From Microbacterium sp. 1S1 (GTDB lineage: Bacteria; Actinomycetota; Actinomycetes; Actinomycetales; Microbacteriaceae), in assembly GCF_008271365.1 (NCBI RefSeq), contig NZ_CP043430.1:310001-374000 (forward strand): a stretch of DNA of 64,000 nt, written 5' to 3'. The translations under genes and the position numbers were made by a program. Positions within the stretch are counted from its first letter, which is position 1. Every line of letters starts with the position of its first letter. Shown piece by piece: positions 15,486 to 24,417 of this stretch. The notes under the pieces are model-generated. The model did no database searches and was not told the origin of the DNA. It was given only the letters and a program-made list of their open reading frames with translations.

Positions 15486-16296
15486 GCCCGTGGCGCCGGT
15501 CGTGCTCGATGACATCGATGCCCGGCCCGGCAGCACCGCCTCGCTCCTGCGCACGCTGATCGGTCTCTACCTGCGCCCCGTCGGCGGCTGGATCTCGACG
15601 GCCGCCCTGGTGACGCTCGCGGGCGACCTCGGCATCGCGCCCGCACCCGCCCGGACCGGCATCGCCCGGCTCAAGCAGAAGGGCCTGATCGTCCCCGAGC
15701 GCCGTGACGCGATCGGCTATCGGCTGAGTCCCGCTGCGGTGCCGATGCTGGAGCGCGGCGACCGGCGGATCTTCCGGATGCGCGAGATGACCGACGACGA
15801 TCCGTGGTGCCTCGTGTCGTTCTCCATCCCGGAGAGTGCGCGCAGCGTGCGGCACCAGCTACGCCGACGGCTGCACTGGATCGGCGCGGGAGTGGTGTCG
15901 CCTGCGCTGTGGATCTGCCCCGGTCACCTCCGCGACGAGGCCGTGCAGATCCTCGTCGATCTCGATGCCCGCCGGTGGGCGACCCTGTTCGAGGCCTCGG
16001 CGCCCGCACCGGCCGGCACGCTGCCGGAGGCCGCCGCCGAGTGGTGGGACCTCGCTGCGCTGCGCGCCGACCATGAGGCGTTCCAGGAGTCGCTCGACGC
16101 ACTGCCCGCTGCACCGTTCCCGGCGTACGTCCACCTCATCGACCGGTGGCGGGTGCTGCCTTACACCGATCCGGGGCTGCCCCCGGCGATGCTCCCGCCT
16201 GACTGGCCGGGGCGACGCAGTTTCGAGGCGTTCGCCCGGCTGTCGGCGGAATGGGCGGCACCCGCCCTCGCGCACGTGCGCGCCGTGACGGCCTAG
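15475..16296 (+). CDS. PaaX-family transcriptional regulator of the kyn operon
   Basis: Protein of 273 residues from GTG 15475, overlapping the kynU end by 11 bases, with GGTGGAG four bases before the start. The N-terminal winged helix (residues about 15-75, GWISTAALVTLAGDLGIAP through ARTGIARLKQKGLIV) and the C-terminal PaaX-type domain (FRMREMTDDDPWCLVSFSIPE) are clear. Known PaaX represses phenylacetate genes by sensing a CoA ester. Here the operon position suggests sensing of kynurenine, anthranilate or a CoA derivative; that is inference. It overlaps the convergent FBP-domain gene by four bases (CTAG). Confidence 0.88.
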   Translation: MSPEPVAPVVLDDIDARPGSTASLLRTLIGLYLRPVGGWISTAALVTLAGDLGIAPAPARTGIARLKQKGLIVPERRDAIGYRLSPAAVPMLERGDRRIFRMREMTDDDPWCLVSFSIPESARSVRHQLRRRLHWIGAGVVSPALWICPGHLRDEAVQILVDLDARRWATLFEASAPAPAGTLPEAAAEWWDLAALRADHEAFQESLDALPAAPFPAYVHLIDRWRVLPYTDPGLPPAMLPPDWPGRRSFEAFARLSAEWAAPALAHVRAVTA

Positions 16297-16787
16297 CGGT
16301 TCCGACCGGCGACCTCGCGGACGAATCCCGTCACGTGCTCCTGCAAGCGCACGATGCGCATCTCTCGTGCGAGTTCCCGGTCGTACCCCGGGTAGGCCAG
16401 CGGTGGCAGCTTCCGCACCGCCTCGTTGCAGCCGAACTCCGCACACGCGAGCACGCCGACCGTGTCGCCCTTGCGGCCGGCGGCCCCGGCACGTCGGGCG
16501 ACGTACAGCTGGACGTCGTTGCGGAGCGTCACGTCCTCGCACCAGGAGCACTGTGCGCGGGCGAGCACGCGCTGTTCGGCGCGCTGGAGCACGACGCCGA
16601 CCGGCTCGTCGTCGATCCAGGCGACGACGTAGGAGCGGCGGGGCAGCTTGGGGTCGACCCAGCCGAGGTAGTCGAGCCGGTCGAAGTCCGTCTCGGCGAA
16701 GCCGGGCGGCAGGGTGAGGTCGGAGACCTCCTTGCGGGAGGCGTTGCAGAAGGAGGCGCGCAGCGCGCGCTCGTCGATGGGACGCAT
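16293..16787 (-). CDS. FBP-domain (FusB-like) zinc-binding protein
   Basis: Protein of 164 residues with an N-terminal segment MRPIDERALRASFCNASRKEV and a four-cysteine zinc finger made of CSWC near 80 and CAEFGC near 115. This matches the FBP domain found in proteins related to FusB, which bind elongation factor G on the ribosome. A role in translation rescue or EF-G release is plausible, but no resistance phenotype can be claimed. It is convergent with the PaaX-like gene. Confidence 0.8.
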   Translation of the reverse strand: MRPIDERALRASFCNASRKEVSDLTLPPGFAETDFDRLDYLGWVDPKLPRRSYVVAWIDDEPVGVVLQRAEQRVLARAQCSWCEDVTLRNDVQLYVARRAGAAGRKGDTVGVLACAEFGCNEAVRKLPPLAYPGYDRELAREMRIVRLQEHVTGFVREVAGRNR

Positions 16788-17079
16788 GAGGGATGAGCTT
16801 TCGGTGTGATCGCCGGACGGCGAGACGGATCGGAGGATCGCCCGGACGGACGCCGGGGTACGACGCGGTGCCGGGGACGGGTGTTCCGCCTCCGGCCGGT
16901 CCTCAGCCTCTGTCTGCGGCGCTGAACGCGCCTGCAGCTCCGCTCCGCGCCCCGAGGGCGCTCATCGACGACAGCACCCGGCGAGCCTACACCCGTTTGT
17001 TTCGTCGCGTGTCGGGGCGGCTGCGGGATCGTGCCGCGGTCGACGTACGCTGGCCGGACGCCGATCCGAAGGAGACCCC

Positions 17080-17427
17080 GTGTCCACGCCGCTGCACCGC
17101 CGTCCGCCCCTCGAGGTGCGTGAGCGTGCGGCGTGCATGTGTGTACGCGGCGGCCGCTGCTCCTCGTCGGCGCCGGGCCACGCGCTGCATCTGATCCAGG
17201 AGCGCCTCGCCGCGACGACGCCGTCCGGGTGGGCGGACGGGTTCGTGACGGCGGCGGATCCGGTGTCCGGCGACCTTGTCGTCCGCACGCTCGACGGTAC
17301 GACGCATGCGCTGTGGAACGGCTCGGGAGCGGCTCTGGAGGCCGGGATCGGCAGTCCCGTGGCTCTCCACCGAGACTACGGCGTGCTCGCCATCGGCCGT
17401 ACGCGCTTCAACGTCGCGTCCGTGTGA
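17080..17427 (+). CDS. Hypothetical protein
   Basis: 115 residues from GTG 17080 with AAGGAGA upstream. No family recognised. The N-terminal half has a Cys cluster (CMCVRGGRC), and the C-terminal half looks like a small beta-rich fold (GDLVVRTLDGTTHALW). It stands alone after a 292-bp spacer (16788-17079) in which I see no gene or strong dyad. It could be a regulator of unknown type. A clear ribosome binding site and typical codon use support it being real. Confidence 0.6.
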   Translation: MSTPLHRRPPLEVRERAACMCVRGGRCSSSAPGHALHLIQERLAATTPSGWADGFVTAADPVSGDLVVRTLDGTTHALWNGSGAALEAGIGSPVALHRDYGVLAIGRTRFNVASV

Positions 17428-17448
17428 CGGCGTCCTGATCACACCGGG

Positions 17449-17850
17449 TCAGGCACTCGCCATCATCATGTCGCGGACGGCCATGCAGGCGTTCATGCAG
17501 GCCTGGCACGCCTGAGCACACAGCCGGCAGACGTCACTGTGCTCGGCGTGCTGCATGCACTCGTCCATGCACATCTGGCACATCGCGATGCAGGCGTCCA
17601 GCATCGCCATCAGGGTCGCCGGCGTCATGCCCTGCATGCGGAGCATCGACCGCATCATCGTGTGACACATGTCCGCGCAGTTCATGCACGCCGGAGCGCA
17701 GTCCATCTCCTGCGTCGCGCACACGGTACACGCCTGCTCGCAGGCGGCGCATGCGTCCATGCAGGCCTGGAGCACCGACATGTCCATCATCGCCATGTCC
17801 GGCATCGACTCCATGTTCTTCGACATGGCCCCCATCATCATCGCGTCCAT
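17449..17850 (-). CDS. Cys/Met-rich four-helix-bundle copper-storage protein (Csp-like)
   Basis: 133 residues from ATG 17850 with AAGGGAG upstream; a longer upstream frame begins with Pro/Arg-rich sequence and is rejected. It has 18 cysteines spaced CxxxC, CxxC and CxxxxC along helical stretches (for example ACMDACAACEQACTVC), plus many Met and a few His. This matches the cytosolic copper-storage family Csp3 (DUF326), whose cysteines line the core of a four-helix bundle and bind many Cu(I) ions. There is no signal peptide, hence cytosolic. Role: buffering Cu(I). It is monocistronic. Confidence 0.88.
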   Translation of the reverse strand: MDAMMMGAMSKNMESMPDMAMMDMSVLQACMDACAACEQACTVCATQEMDCAPACMNCADMCHTMMRSMLRMQGMTPATLMAMLDACIAMCQMCMDECMQHAEHSDVCRLCAQACQACMNACMAVRDMMMASA

Positions 17851-18041
17851 CGTGCTCGGCTCCCTTCGTCGCGGACGACGGGCCGACCGCCCGTCTGGCG
17901 CCAGGCTAGCCCCTGGCGGGGCAGGAGTCGATGGGGGCGGAACGCTGACACGCCCTTCGGCGAATGTCAATCCCGTGGACGGGCCTCTGGCCCGGTGCGA
18001 TGCTCGAAGAGCAATCGATCCGTCAAGGAGAGGAGCCTCAT

Positions 18042-18248
18042 ATGAGTGGCGCAGATGACATGAAGAACTCCGCCGAGAAGCTGGGTGGCAAGGCCAAGGA
18101 AGGCTTCGGGAAGCTCACCGACAACGAGAAGCTCGAGGCCGAAGGCCAGGCGGATCAGGTGAAGGCCGACGCCAAGCAGGCCGGAGAGAACGTGAAGGAC
18201 GCCGCCGGCAAGGCCGGCGACAGCATCAAGGACGCGTTCAACCGCTGA
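18042..18248 (+). CDS. CsbD-family stress protein
   Basis: 68 residues from ATG 18042 with AAGGAGAGGAG upstream; a longer in-frame extension is not needed. Sequence is Lys/Glu/Ala-rich and helical (KNSAEKLGGKAKEGFGKLTDNEKLEAEG), the pattern of CsbD proteins, which are induced in the general stress response of other bacteria. The biochemical role is unknown. It ends 23 bases before a strong terminator hairpin. Confidence 0.9.
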   Translation: MSGADDMKNSAEKLGGKAKEGFGKLTDNEKLEAEGQADQVKADAKQAGENVKDAAGKAGDSIKDAFNR

Positions 18249-18271
18249 TCGCCCACCCGCTGATCCCACGA

Positions 18272-18302
18272 AGGGGAGGCTCGCCGGTGGCGAGCCTCCC
18301 CT
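18272..18302. terminator. Bidirectional terminator hairpin
   Basis: A 14-bp perfect stem (AGGGGAGGCTCGCC pairing with GGCGAGCCTCCCCT) with a GGT loop. It separates csbD (ends 18248) from the convergent small membrane gene (ends 18315). No T run, but stability is very high. Confidence 0.8.
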
Positions 18303-18314
18303 CCGCACTCCGGG

Positions 18315-18479
18315 TCAGACCTTGCGGTTGCCCGAGATCGATCGGATCAGCCACGCGATCACGGCGATGGCCAGGAGCACCAGACCGACCCACAGCAGGA
18401 ACTGGAGCGACTGCACCAGTCCTCCGGTGATCGCGAGGATCACGGCGATGACGATGACGATGATCAGGAGGATGTTCAT
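18315..18479 (-). CDS. Small membrane protein, 54 residues
   Basis: Starts at ATG 18479 with a purine-rich GAAGGGAAAG upstream. Starts MNILLIIVIVIAVILAITGG, then a second hydrophobic stretch (FLLWVGLVLLAIAVIAWLI) and a basic tail (RSISGNRKV), so two membrane-spanning helices with a cytosolic C-terminus. It resembles the short two-helix hypothetical proteins common near stress genes in Microbacteriaceae. It is convergent with csbD across the shared terminator. Function unknown. Confidence 0.75.
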   Translation of the reverse strand: MNILLIIVIVIAVILAITGGLVQSLQFLLWVGLVLLAIAVIAWLIRSISGNRKV

Positions 18480-18600
18480 CGGTCTTTCCCTTCTCTGGGG
18501 GCGCGGGCGCCCGACTGCGGTGAGCCCACGCTAGCCCCGGACGGCCCCCTCGTCGGAGGGGGTTGACTTCCACCCTCCCGATGCGCGAAGGAGCAGGACA

Positions 18601-18867
18601 ATGCCAGGACGACGCAACAATTCCCTGAAGGACCCGGAGCTGTACGAAGAGCTCCGGGAGGACGGCGCCTCAAAGGAGAAGGCCGCCCGTATCTCGAACG
18701 CCGCAGCGCGTGACGGCCGGAGCAACGTCGGCCGACGAGGCGGGAAGCACGGGGACTACGAGGACTGGACCGTCCCCGAGCTGAGGAAGCGCGCCAAGGA
18801 GCTCGGCCTCACCGGATACAGCGGCAAGCGCAAGGCCGAGCTCATCTCCGACCTGCGAAACCACTGA
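18601..18867 (+). CDS. Small protein with Rho-termination-factor N-terminal-like domain
   Basis: 88 residues starting at ATG 18601 (AAGGAGCAGGACA upstream). The first half is basic (MPGRRNNSLKDPELYEELREDG and KEKAARISNAAARDG), and the C-terminal half is a Rho_N/SAP-like helical module (DWTVPELRKRAKELGLTGYSGKRKAELISDLRNH) that usually binds nucleic acid. Known from many actinobacteria next to csbD-like genes. Probably a DNA- or RNA-binding stress protein; no direct evidence of its target. Five bases before the GCS2 gene, possibly one transcript. Confidence 0.82.
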   Translation: MPGRRNNSLKDPELYEELREDGASKEKAARISNAAARDGRSNVGRRGGKHGDYEDWTVPELRKRAKELGLTGYSGKRKAELISDLRNH

Positions 18868-18872
18868 ACCGG

Positions 18873-19949
18873 ATGACGTGCTTCGGGATCGAGGAGGAGT
18901 TCCTCCTGCTCGATGAGGATTCGCTCGTTCCCGTCGCCCTGAGCGGTGACGTCCTGGAGCGCATCGGCGGCGCGGTCGTCGCCGGGCGCCTGACCACGGA
19001 GTACCTGGCCTCGCAGATCGAGGCACTCACCGACCCGGTGCGGTCCGGAGCCGAGGCCGCGGGACAGCTCACCGCCCTGCGTGCGCTCGTCGGCGCGGCC
19101 GCCCGCGCCCGGGGAGCGATCGCGGCACCGACCGGTTCCCCGTACACGACCCTCCGCTCGCCCCGGCTGTCCCCGTCCGCGCACTACGACGACGTGGCGC
19201 GGCGCCTAGCTCACCTCACCCGCGAGCACGAGGTGAACGGGCTGCACGTCCACGTGGAGGTGGTGGACGAGGAGGACCGCGTCAAGGCCCTGAACCGCCT
19301 CCGGGCGTGGCTCCCGCTCCTGCTCGCCCTCAGCTCGAACAGTCCCTTCGGCAACGGCATCGACACCGGGTTCGCGAGCTGGCGCAGCATGCTCATCCGA
19401 CGGCTTCCCTCTTCCTGGTGCCCGCCCCGTTTCGCCGACGTCGACGACTACCGCACACGCGTCGATCAGCTCCTCGACCTCGGGACCATCGGCGAGGCCA
19501 CCTCCCTCTCGTGGGCGGTCCGCCTCTCGGAGCGCTACCCGACCGTCGAGGCACGGGTCGCGGACACGCAGCTCACTGCCGAGGACGCCGTGTTCTCCGC
19601 GCTGCTGACCCGCGGGATCGCGCTCGCCTCCGAGCAACAGATCGTCGCCGATGAGACGGACGCGATCGACGCCTCCCTCTGGATGGCGTCGAGGGCGGGG
19701 GTAGAGGCGCGGATCGTCGACCCGCTCACGGGCGAGGTCGCGCCCGCCCGGAGCGTGGCGATGCATCTGTTCGACGACATCGCCCCGGTGCTGAGCGAGC
19801 TCGGCGATGAGGAGACGGTGCGGGCGGGACTCGAGCGCATCGGAGCGGACGGTCCGGGCGCCACGCGGCAACGCGCCGCGTACGCGAACGGCGGGATCGC
19901 AGGCCTCGGCGCGTTGCTGCACGACGGCACCCGCGCGACCGGAGACTGA
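18873..19949 (+). CDS. Carboxylate-amine ligase / glutamate-cysteine ligase family 2 (YbdK-like)
   Basis: 358 residues, standard for GCS2-type enzymes. Motifs: FGIEEEFLLLDE at the N-terminus, NGLHVHVEVVDEEDRV in the middle and SSNSPFGNGIDTGFASWRS. Enzymes of this fold form gamma-glutamyl or other amide bonds using ATP. Actinobacteria use mycothiol rather than glutathione, so the physiological product is uncertain. It follows the Rho_N gene by 5 bases. Confidence 0.88.
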   Translation: MTCFGIEEEFLLLDEDSLVPVALSGDVLERIGGAVVAGRLTTEYLASQIEALTDPVRSGAEAAGQLTALRALVGAAARARGAIAAPTGSPYTTLRSPRLSPSAHYDDVARRLAHLTREHEVNGLHVHVEVVDEEDRVKALNRLRAWLPLLLALSSNSPFGNGIDTGFASWRSMLIRRLPSSWCPPRFADVDDYRTRVDQLLDLGTIGEATSLSWAVRLSERYPTVEARVADTQLTAEDAVFSALLTRGIALASEQQIVADETDAIDASLWMASRAGVEARIVDPLTGEVAPARSVAMHLFDDIAPVLSELGDEETVRAGLERIGADGPGATRQRAAYANGGIAGLGALLHDGTRATGD

Positions 19950-19987
19950 CCCGCCCCGACGTCGCCGCCCGGGAGTAGGGTCGGCCT

Positions 19988-21394
19988 GTGTCATCCTTCG
20001 CCCCACTCCAGCGACTCGTCATCGCGATCGCTGTGCTCGCGTCGTTCGTCACCTTCCTCGACGGCACCGTGGTCAACGTCGCCCTGCCCGCCATCAGCGA
20101 GGAGCTCGGCGGCGGCATCACGACGCAGCAGTGGGTCGTCGACGCCTACCTCATCACGCTCAGCGCGCTGATCCTCCTCGCCGGATCGCTCTCGGACGCC
20201 TACGGCCGGGTCGTGGTGATGCGGATCGGCCTCATCGCCTTCGGCATCTCGTCGATCGCCGTGGCCGCCGCCGTCGATCCCCTGATGCTGATCGTCGCCA
20301 GGGCGGCGCAGGGCGCCGCCGGCGCGCTGCTGGTCCCGAGCTCCCTCGCCCTCATCACCGCCACCATGCGCGGCGATGTGCAGGCCAGGGCCATCGGGGT
20401 CTGGACGGCCTTCACGACGGCAGCTCAGCTCGTCGGCCCGCTGCTCGGCGGAGTCTTCGTCGACTTCCTCTCGTGGCGGTTCGTCTTCCTCATCAACGTG
20501 GTCCCGATCGGCATCACGCTGCTGCTGTTGGCCCGCCTTCGCCTCCCCGAGCACCCGCGGGGCATCCGGGTGGACTGGTGGAGCGGTGCCCTGTGCGCGC
20601 TCGGCCTCGGCGCGGTCGTCTTCGCGCTCATCGAGCAACCGAACCTCGGTTGGGCCTCCCCCGCCATCTGGATCCCCGCGATCGTCGGAGCCGCCCTCTT
20701 CATCGCCTTCCTGCTGCGCCAGCGCCGCTCCGCCGCTCCCCTCATGCCGCTCCGGCTGTTCCGGGTGCGGGACTTCGGCTGGGGAAACCTCGCGACGCTC
20801 TTCGTCTACGCCGCGCTCTCCCTCAACGGCTTCGTCGTCGGCGTGTACCTCCAGCAAGGGGCCGGATTGAGCGCGACGGCGGCGGGCCTGGCGAGCCTGC
20901 CGATGACCATCCTCATGATCCTGCTGAGTTCCCGTGCCGGAGGATGGGCGGGACGGTGGGGTCCTCGCATCTTCATGACGATCGGCCCGCTCGTCATGGC
21001 GGTCGGCGCGCTGATGCTGCTCACCGTGTCCGCAGACTTCGACTACTGGTGGCAGGTGCTCCCGGCCATGATCGTGATGGGCCTCGGCCTCTCACTCACG
21101 GTCGCTCCGCTGACAGCCGCGATCCTCGGTGCCATCGACGAGAACCACTCGGGTATCGCCTCCGCCGTGAACAACGCCGTCTCCCGCGTCGCCGGACTGC
21201 TCGTGGTCGCGATGCTGTCGACCATCGTCGGCGGCACCCTCGACCTCGACGGCTTCCACAGCGCCGCCTGGGTCACGGCCGCTCTCCTCATCCTCGGCGG
21301 AGTCGTGTCGTGGATCGGCATCCGCCGGAACCCCGCGGAGGACACCTCCGCCCCCGCCGACGCTCCGGCAGGCCCGACGTCGGAGCCGCGGTGA
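19988..21394 (+). CDS. MFS multidrug transporter, DHA2 (EmrB/QacA) type
   Basis: 468 residues from GTG 19988 with about fourteen hydrophobic segments. Motifs: FLDGTVVNVALPAI in helix 1, WVVDAYLITLSALILLAGSLSDAYGR (motif A), and a motif C-like glycine-rich stretch in helix 5. Proton-driven drug export is the family role; the substrate is unknown. It overlaps the following GH114-like lipoprotein gene by four bases (GTGA), suggesting co-translation. Confidence 0.92.
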   Translation: MSSFAPLQRLVIAIAVLASFVTFLDGTVVNVALPAISEELGGGITTQQWVVDAYLITLSALILLAGSLSDAYGRVVVMRIGLIAFGISSIAVAAAVDPLMLIVARAAQGAAGALLVPSSLALITATMRGDVQARAIGVWTAFTTAAQLVGPLLGGVFVDFLSWRFVFLINVVPIGITLLLLARLRLPEHPRGIRVDWWSGALCALGLGAVVFALIEQPNLGWASPAIWIPAIVGAALFIAFLLRQRRSAAPLMPLRLFRVRDFGWGNLATLFVYAALSLNGFVVGVYLQQGAGLSATAAGLASLPMTILMILLSSRAGGWAGRWGPRIFMTIGPLVMAVGALMLLTVSADFDYWWQVLPAMIVMGLGLSLTVAPLTAAILGAIDENHSGIASAVNNAVSRVAGLLVVAMLSTIVGGTLDLDGFHSAAWVTAALLILGGVVSWIGIRRNPAEDTSAPADAPAGPTSEPR

Positions 21395-22281
21395 CGCGGT
21401 CACCGCGGACGAGTCTCCCGCACCCTCGGCCGCCGCGACCCGCACGCACGTCCGCGGTCGTCGCACTGCTCCTCGGTGCCGCCCTCGCCGTCGCCGGCTG
21501 TGCGGCTGCGCCGCCCGCTCCCGGCCTCCCCGCCGCGGGATCGGGGCCGAGCGCCGACGTGGCACTGCCCCCGGCGGGTGCCGTTCCGGACTACCAGCTC
21601 GGCGGTGCCTACGGCCCGCCCGGGGGCGTGGAGATCGTCGCGCGCGACCGGGGCGCGCCCCCGGCCCGAGGCCTCTACTCCCTCTGCTACGTCAACGGTT
21701 TCCAGACGCAGCCGGGCGAGCTCGCCGACTGGCCGGACGACCTGCTCCTGCGAGCGGACGGTGCTGTGGTGTTCGACCCCGACTGGCCCGACGAAGCCCT
21801 TCTCGACACCGGGAGCGCGGCGCAGCGATCCCGAATCGCCGAGATCGTCATCCCGTGGATCGATGGCTGTGCGGAGTCGGGTTTCCAGGCCGTCGAGTTC
21901 GACAACCTCGATTCCTTCTCGCGCTCGGGCGGCGCGCTCACGCTCGACGACAACCTCGCCCTCGCCGAGCTCCTGGTCGCCGCGGCGCACGGCGCGGGTC
22001 TCGCCGCCGGTCAGAAGAACGCCGCGGAGCATGCCCCCGCCCTGCGGGAACGCGCGGGGTTCGACCTCGCCGTCGCCGAGGAGTGCGCCGCCTACGGCGA
22101 GTGCGGCGCCTACGAGGCGATGTACGGGGAGCACGTGATCGACATCGAGTACACGGACCACCTGCCCCGATCCTTCGCAGAGCTGTGCGACGACCCGGAA
22201 GCGCCGGGATCGATGGTGCTCCGCGACCGTGAGCTCGTCACACCGGACGACGAGGGATACGTGTTCGCCGCGTGTCCGTGA
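21391..22281 (+). CDS. GH114 endo-alpha-1,4-polygalactosaminidase-like lipoprotein
   Basis: 296 residues from GTG 21391, which overlaps the MFS stop (GTGA). A basic N-terminus, a hydrophobic stretch and the lipobox VAGC near residue 39 indicate a secreted, lipid-anchored protein. The catalytic-like region has LYSLCYVNGFQTQPGE, then FQAVEFDNLDSF and GQKNAAEHA, features of GH114 (TM1410-like) barrels. Family members cleave galactosaminogalactan-type polysaccharides. It could act on a surface polymer of the cell or of competitors. Why it is coupled to an exporter is unclear. Confidence 0.85.
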   Translation: MTRSPRTSLPHPRPPRPARTSAVVALLLGAALAVAGCAAAPPAPGLPAAGSGPSADVALPPAGAVPDYQLGGAYGPPGGVEIVARDRGAPPARGLYSLCYVNGFQTQPGELADWPDDLLLRADGAVVFDPDWPDEALLDTGSAAQRSRIAEIVIPWIDGCAESGFQAVEFDNLDSFSRSGGALTLDDNLALAELLVAAAHGAGLAAGQKNAAEHAPALRERAGFDLAVAEECAAYGECGAYEAMYGEHVIDIEYTDHLPRSFAELCDDPEAPGSMVLRDRELVTPDDEGYVFAACP

Positions 22282-22380
22282 CGGGGCGCTTGCCTGCCGG
22301 GCGCCTCGGCGTCAAGTCCCTGGCGGCCCCCGCGCGCGCGGGTGAGGATGACGGTGATCGATCCGATGGGAGCCCTCCTC

Positions 22381-23427
22381 ATGACCGTTTCCACCCTCGA
22401 CGCCGACACCGCCGTCGCCTTCTCACCCCGCGGTCCCGTGTCGAGCGCCGTCCTCTCCGTGCTGACCGGGCGCGGCGAGGATGCCGCCGCCCTTCCTGAC
22501 CTCGCCACCGCGGCCGTCGCCGCGACCAGTGACGCGGTCCGTGACGACGACATCCAGCTCGCCCTGTTCGTCCTCTACGCCTCGTCGTACGGGTCGCTGC
22601 CGCAGCTCGATGCGGCGCGGGAATGGGATGCCGGCGTGGTGACCGCGCGTCGCATCCTCGAAGACGCCTTCGAGGCGGCGCTCAGGGAGACCGTGCCGGT
22701 GCCCGACCTTCCGGAGCCGACCGTCGACGCCGTGGGCCGCGCCCTGTTCGCCCTCGCCGCCGCGGACACGGGTCCCAGCCTGTCGCGGCACATCGCCAGG
22801 AAGGCGACGCGGGACCAGGCCGAGGAGTCTCTCATCCTCCGCTCGGTGTACACGCTGCGCGAGGCCGACCCGCATTCCTGGGCCATCCCGCGGCTGACCG
22901 GACGACCCAAGGCCGCACTCGTCGAGATCCAGTCCGACGAGTACGGTGGCGGTCGCCCGCAGCGTGTGCACGCGGAGCTCTATGCCTGCGCCCTCCGCGC
23001 CGCCGGTCTCGACGACACGTACGGCGCCTATGTCGACGATGCGCCCGCGATCACCCTCGCCTCGCACAACATGATGAGCCTGTTCGGCCTGAACCGTCGC
23101 CTCGTCGGAGCGATCGTCGGTCACCTCGCCGCGTATGAGATGACCTCATCGATCCCCTGCCGCTTCTACGCCGATGGCCTGCACCGCCTCGGGTTCGCCG
23201 ACGAGGTCGCCGCGTACTTCGAGGAGCACGTCGAGGCCGACGCGGTGCACGAGCAGATCGCCGCCCGGGACCTCGCCGGAAGCCTGGCCGAAGATCGCCC
23301 TGAGCTGCTGGCCGACATCCTGTTCGGCGCGGCCGCGTGCCTCACGGTCGACGGCTGGGCGGGTGCTCACACCCTCGACGCGTGGGCGGCGGGCGGCTCC
23401 GCGCTGCGGGGAAGGGCGTCAGCGTGA
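22381..23427 (+). CDS. Iron-containing redox enzyme (haem-oxygenase-like fold)
   Basis: 348 residues from ATG 22381 (GGGAG eight bases upstream); an in-frame GTG at 22342 would add a poorly conserved stretch. The C-terminal half carries the haem-oxygenase-like di-iron or iron-redox pattern (EIQSDEYGGGRPQRVHAELYACAL and YFEEHVEADAVHEQIAARDL). Enzymes of this superfamily perform unusual oxidations. It overlaps the CDGSH gene as GTGA; these two often travel together in actinobacteria, and the CDGSH protein may pass electrons to it (inference). Confidence 0.85.
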   Translation: MTVSTLDADTAVAFSPRGPVSSAVLSVLTGRGEDAAALPDLATAAVAATSDAVRDDDIQLALFVLYASSYGSLPQLDAAREWDAGVVTARRILEDAFEAALRETVPVPDLPEPTVDAVGRALFALAAADTGPSLSRHIARKATRDQAEESLILRSVYTLREADPHSWAIPRLTGRPKAALVEIQSDEYGGGRPQRVHAELYACALRAAGLDDTYGAYVDDAPAITLASHNMMSLFGLNRRLVGAIVGHLAAYEMTSSIPCRFYADGLHRLGFADEVAAYFEEHVEADAVHEQIAARDLAGSLAEDRPELLADILFGAAACLTVDGWAGAHTLDAWAAGGSALRGRASA

Positions 23428-23630
23428 GCCGGCGGGACGAGCCCGTCACCGTCACGGCCTATCCGGACGGGCCGCTGCTCGTGCGCGGGGAGGTCGAGCT
23501 GCACGCGAGCGACGGCACCGTCATCGATCCGCGGCGACGGACCGTGGCGTTGTGCCGTTGCGGGCTCTCGGCACTCAAGCCCTTCTGCGACGGCACGCAC
23601 AAGGCTGCCGGCTTCCGCACGGAGGACTGA
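23424..23630 (+). CDS. CDGSH iron-sulfur domain protein
   Basis: 68 residues from GTG 23424, overlapping the preceding stop. The CDGSH motif is intact: CRCGLSALKPFCDGTH, matching C-x-C-x2-S-x3-P-x-C-D-G-T-H, which binds one [2Fe-2S] cluster through three Cys and one His. Cytosolic electron-transfer or cluster-transfer protein, likely paired with the upstream iron redox enzyme. It ends 6 bases before the convergent yggS remnant. Confidence 0.95.
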   Translation: MSRRDEPVTVTAYPDGPLLVRGEVELHASDGTVIDPRRRTVALCRCGLSALKPFCDGTHKAAGFRTED

Positions 23631-23636
23631 GCGAAG

Positions 23637-24417
23637 TCAGCCCTCCGGCCAATAGTGGCTGTCCGGGACCGCGCGTGCGCCGAAGATCGCCTGCCCGACG
23701 CGCACGCACGTCGCGCCCTCCTCGACGGCGATCTCATAGTCGCCGGACATGCCCATCGACAGCTCACCGTCGCCGATGAGGTCGGGCGTCTCCTGGCGCG
23801 CCTCGTCGCGGAGGGCGCGCAGCAGCGCGAAACACTCGCGTACCCGCGCGGTGTCCGGGGTGAGCAGCGCGAGCGTCATCAGCCCGCGCACGCGGAGAGA
23901 GGCATACGCGGGCAGCGCCTTCAGGAAGGCCGGCACCTCCTGCGGAGGCATACCGAACTTCGAGTCCTCGGCAGAGGTGTTCACCTGCACGTACACGTCG
24001 AGGCTGCGCCCGGCGGCTTGCAGCCGCCGGTCCAGGGCCTCCGCCACCCGCAGCCCTGTCGAGCGCCTGGAACTCGGTGGCGAACGCGGCCACGTCCCTG
24101 GCCTTGTTGGTCTGCAGGTGCCCGATGATCACCCAGTCCACGTCGAGGTCGGCCGTCTCCCGGTTCTTGCGCACCGCTTCCTGCACCTTGTTCTCACCGA
24201 GACGGCGCAGCCCGGCACCGATGGCCGCCCGCACCCGGTCGGTCGGAACCGTCTTGCTCACGGGGAGCAGCCTCACCTCGCGCGGATCGCGACCCGCGCG
24301 CTCCGCGGCCGCATCGATGCGCGTCCGCACGGCCGTGACGTTGGCCCGGAAGTCCTCCGCGCTGAACGCCGTCGGATAGCGATCGGAACGGCCTCCGGCA
24401 AACCCAAGTTTTGACAT
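23637..24417 (-). pseudogene. YggS/PLPBP-family PLP homeostasis protein, frameshifted
   Basis: The N-terminal half is read from ATG 24417 (including DPREVRLLPVSKTVPTD, with the PLP Lys, and RLGENKVQEA) down to FQALDR, then the frame breaks. The C-terminal half continues in another frame from LRVAEALDRRL through VYVQVNTSAEDSKFGMP to the stop at 23637. Removing one base from the CCC run at 24054-24056 restores a single protein. Either a real null mutation or a base-calling error. The ATG lies 7 bases after TAGATT with no ribosome binding site, so a leaderless transcript is likely, and the shared operator (24409-24426) covers the start codon. Intact YggS proteins bind PLP and keep its level balanced. 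Confidence 0.8.
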
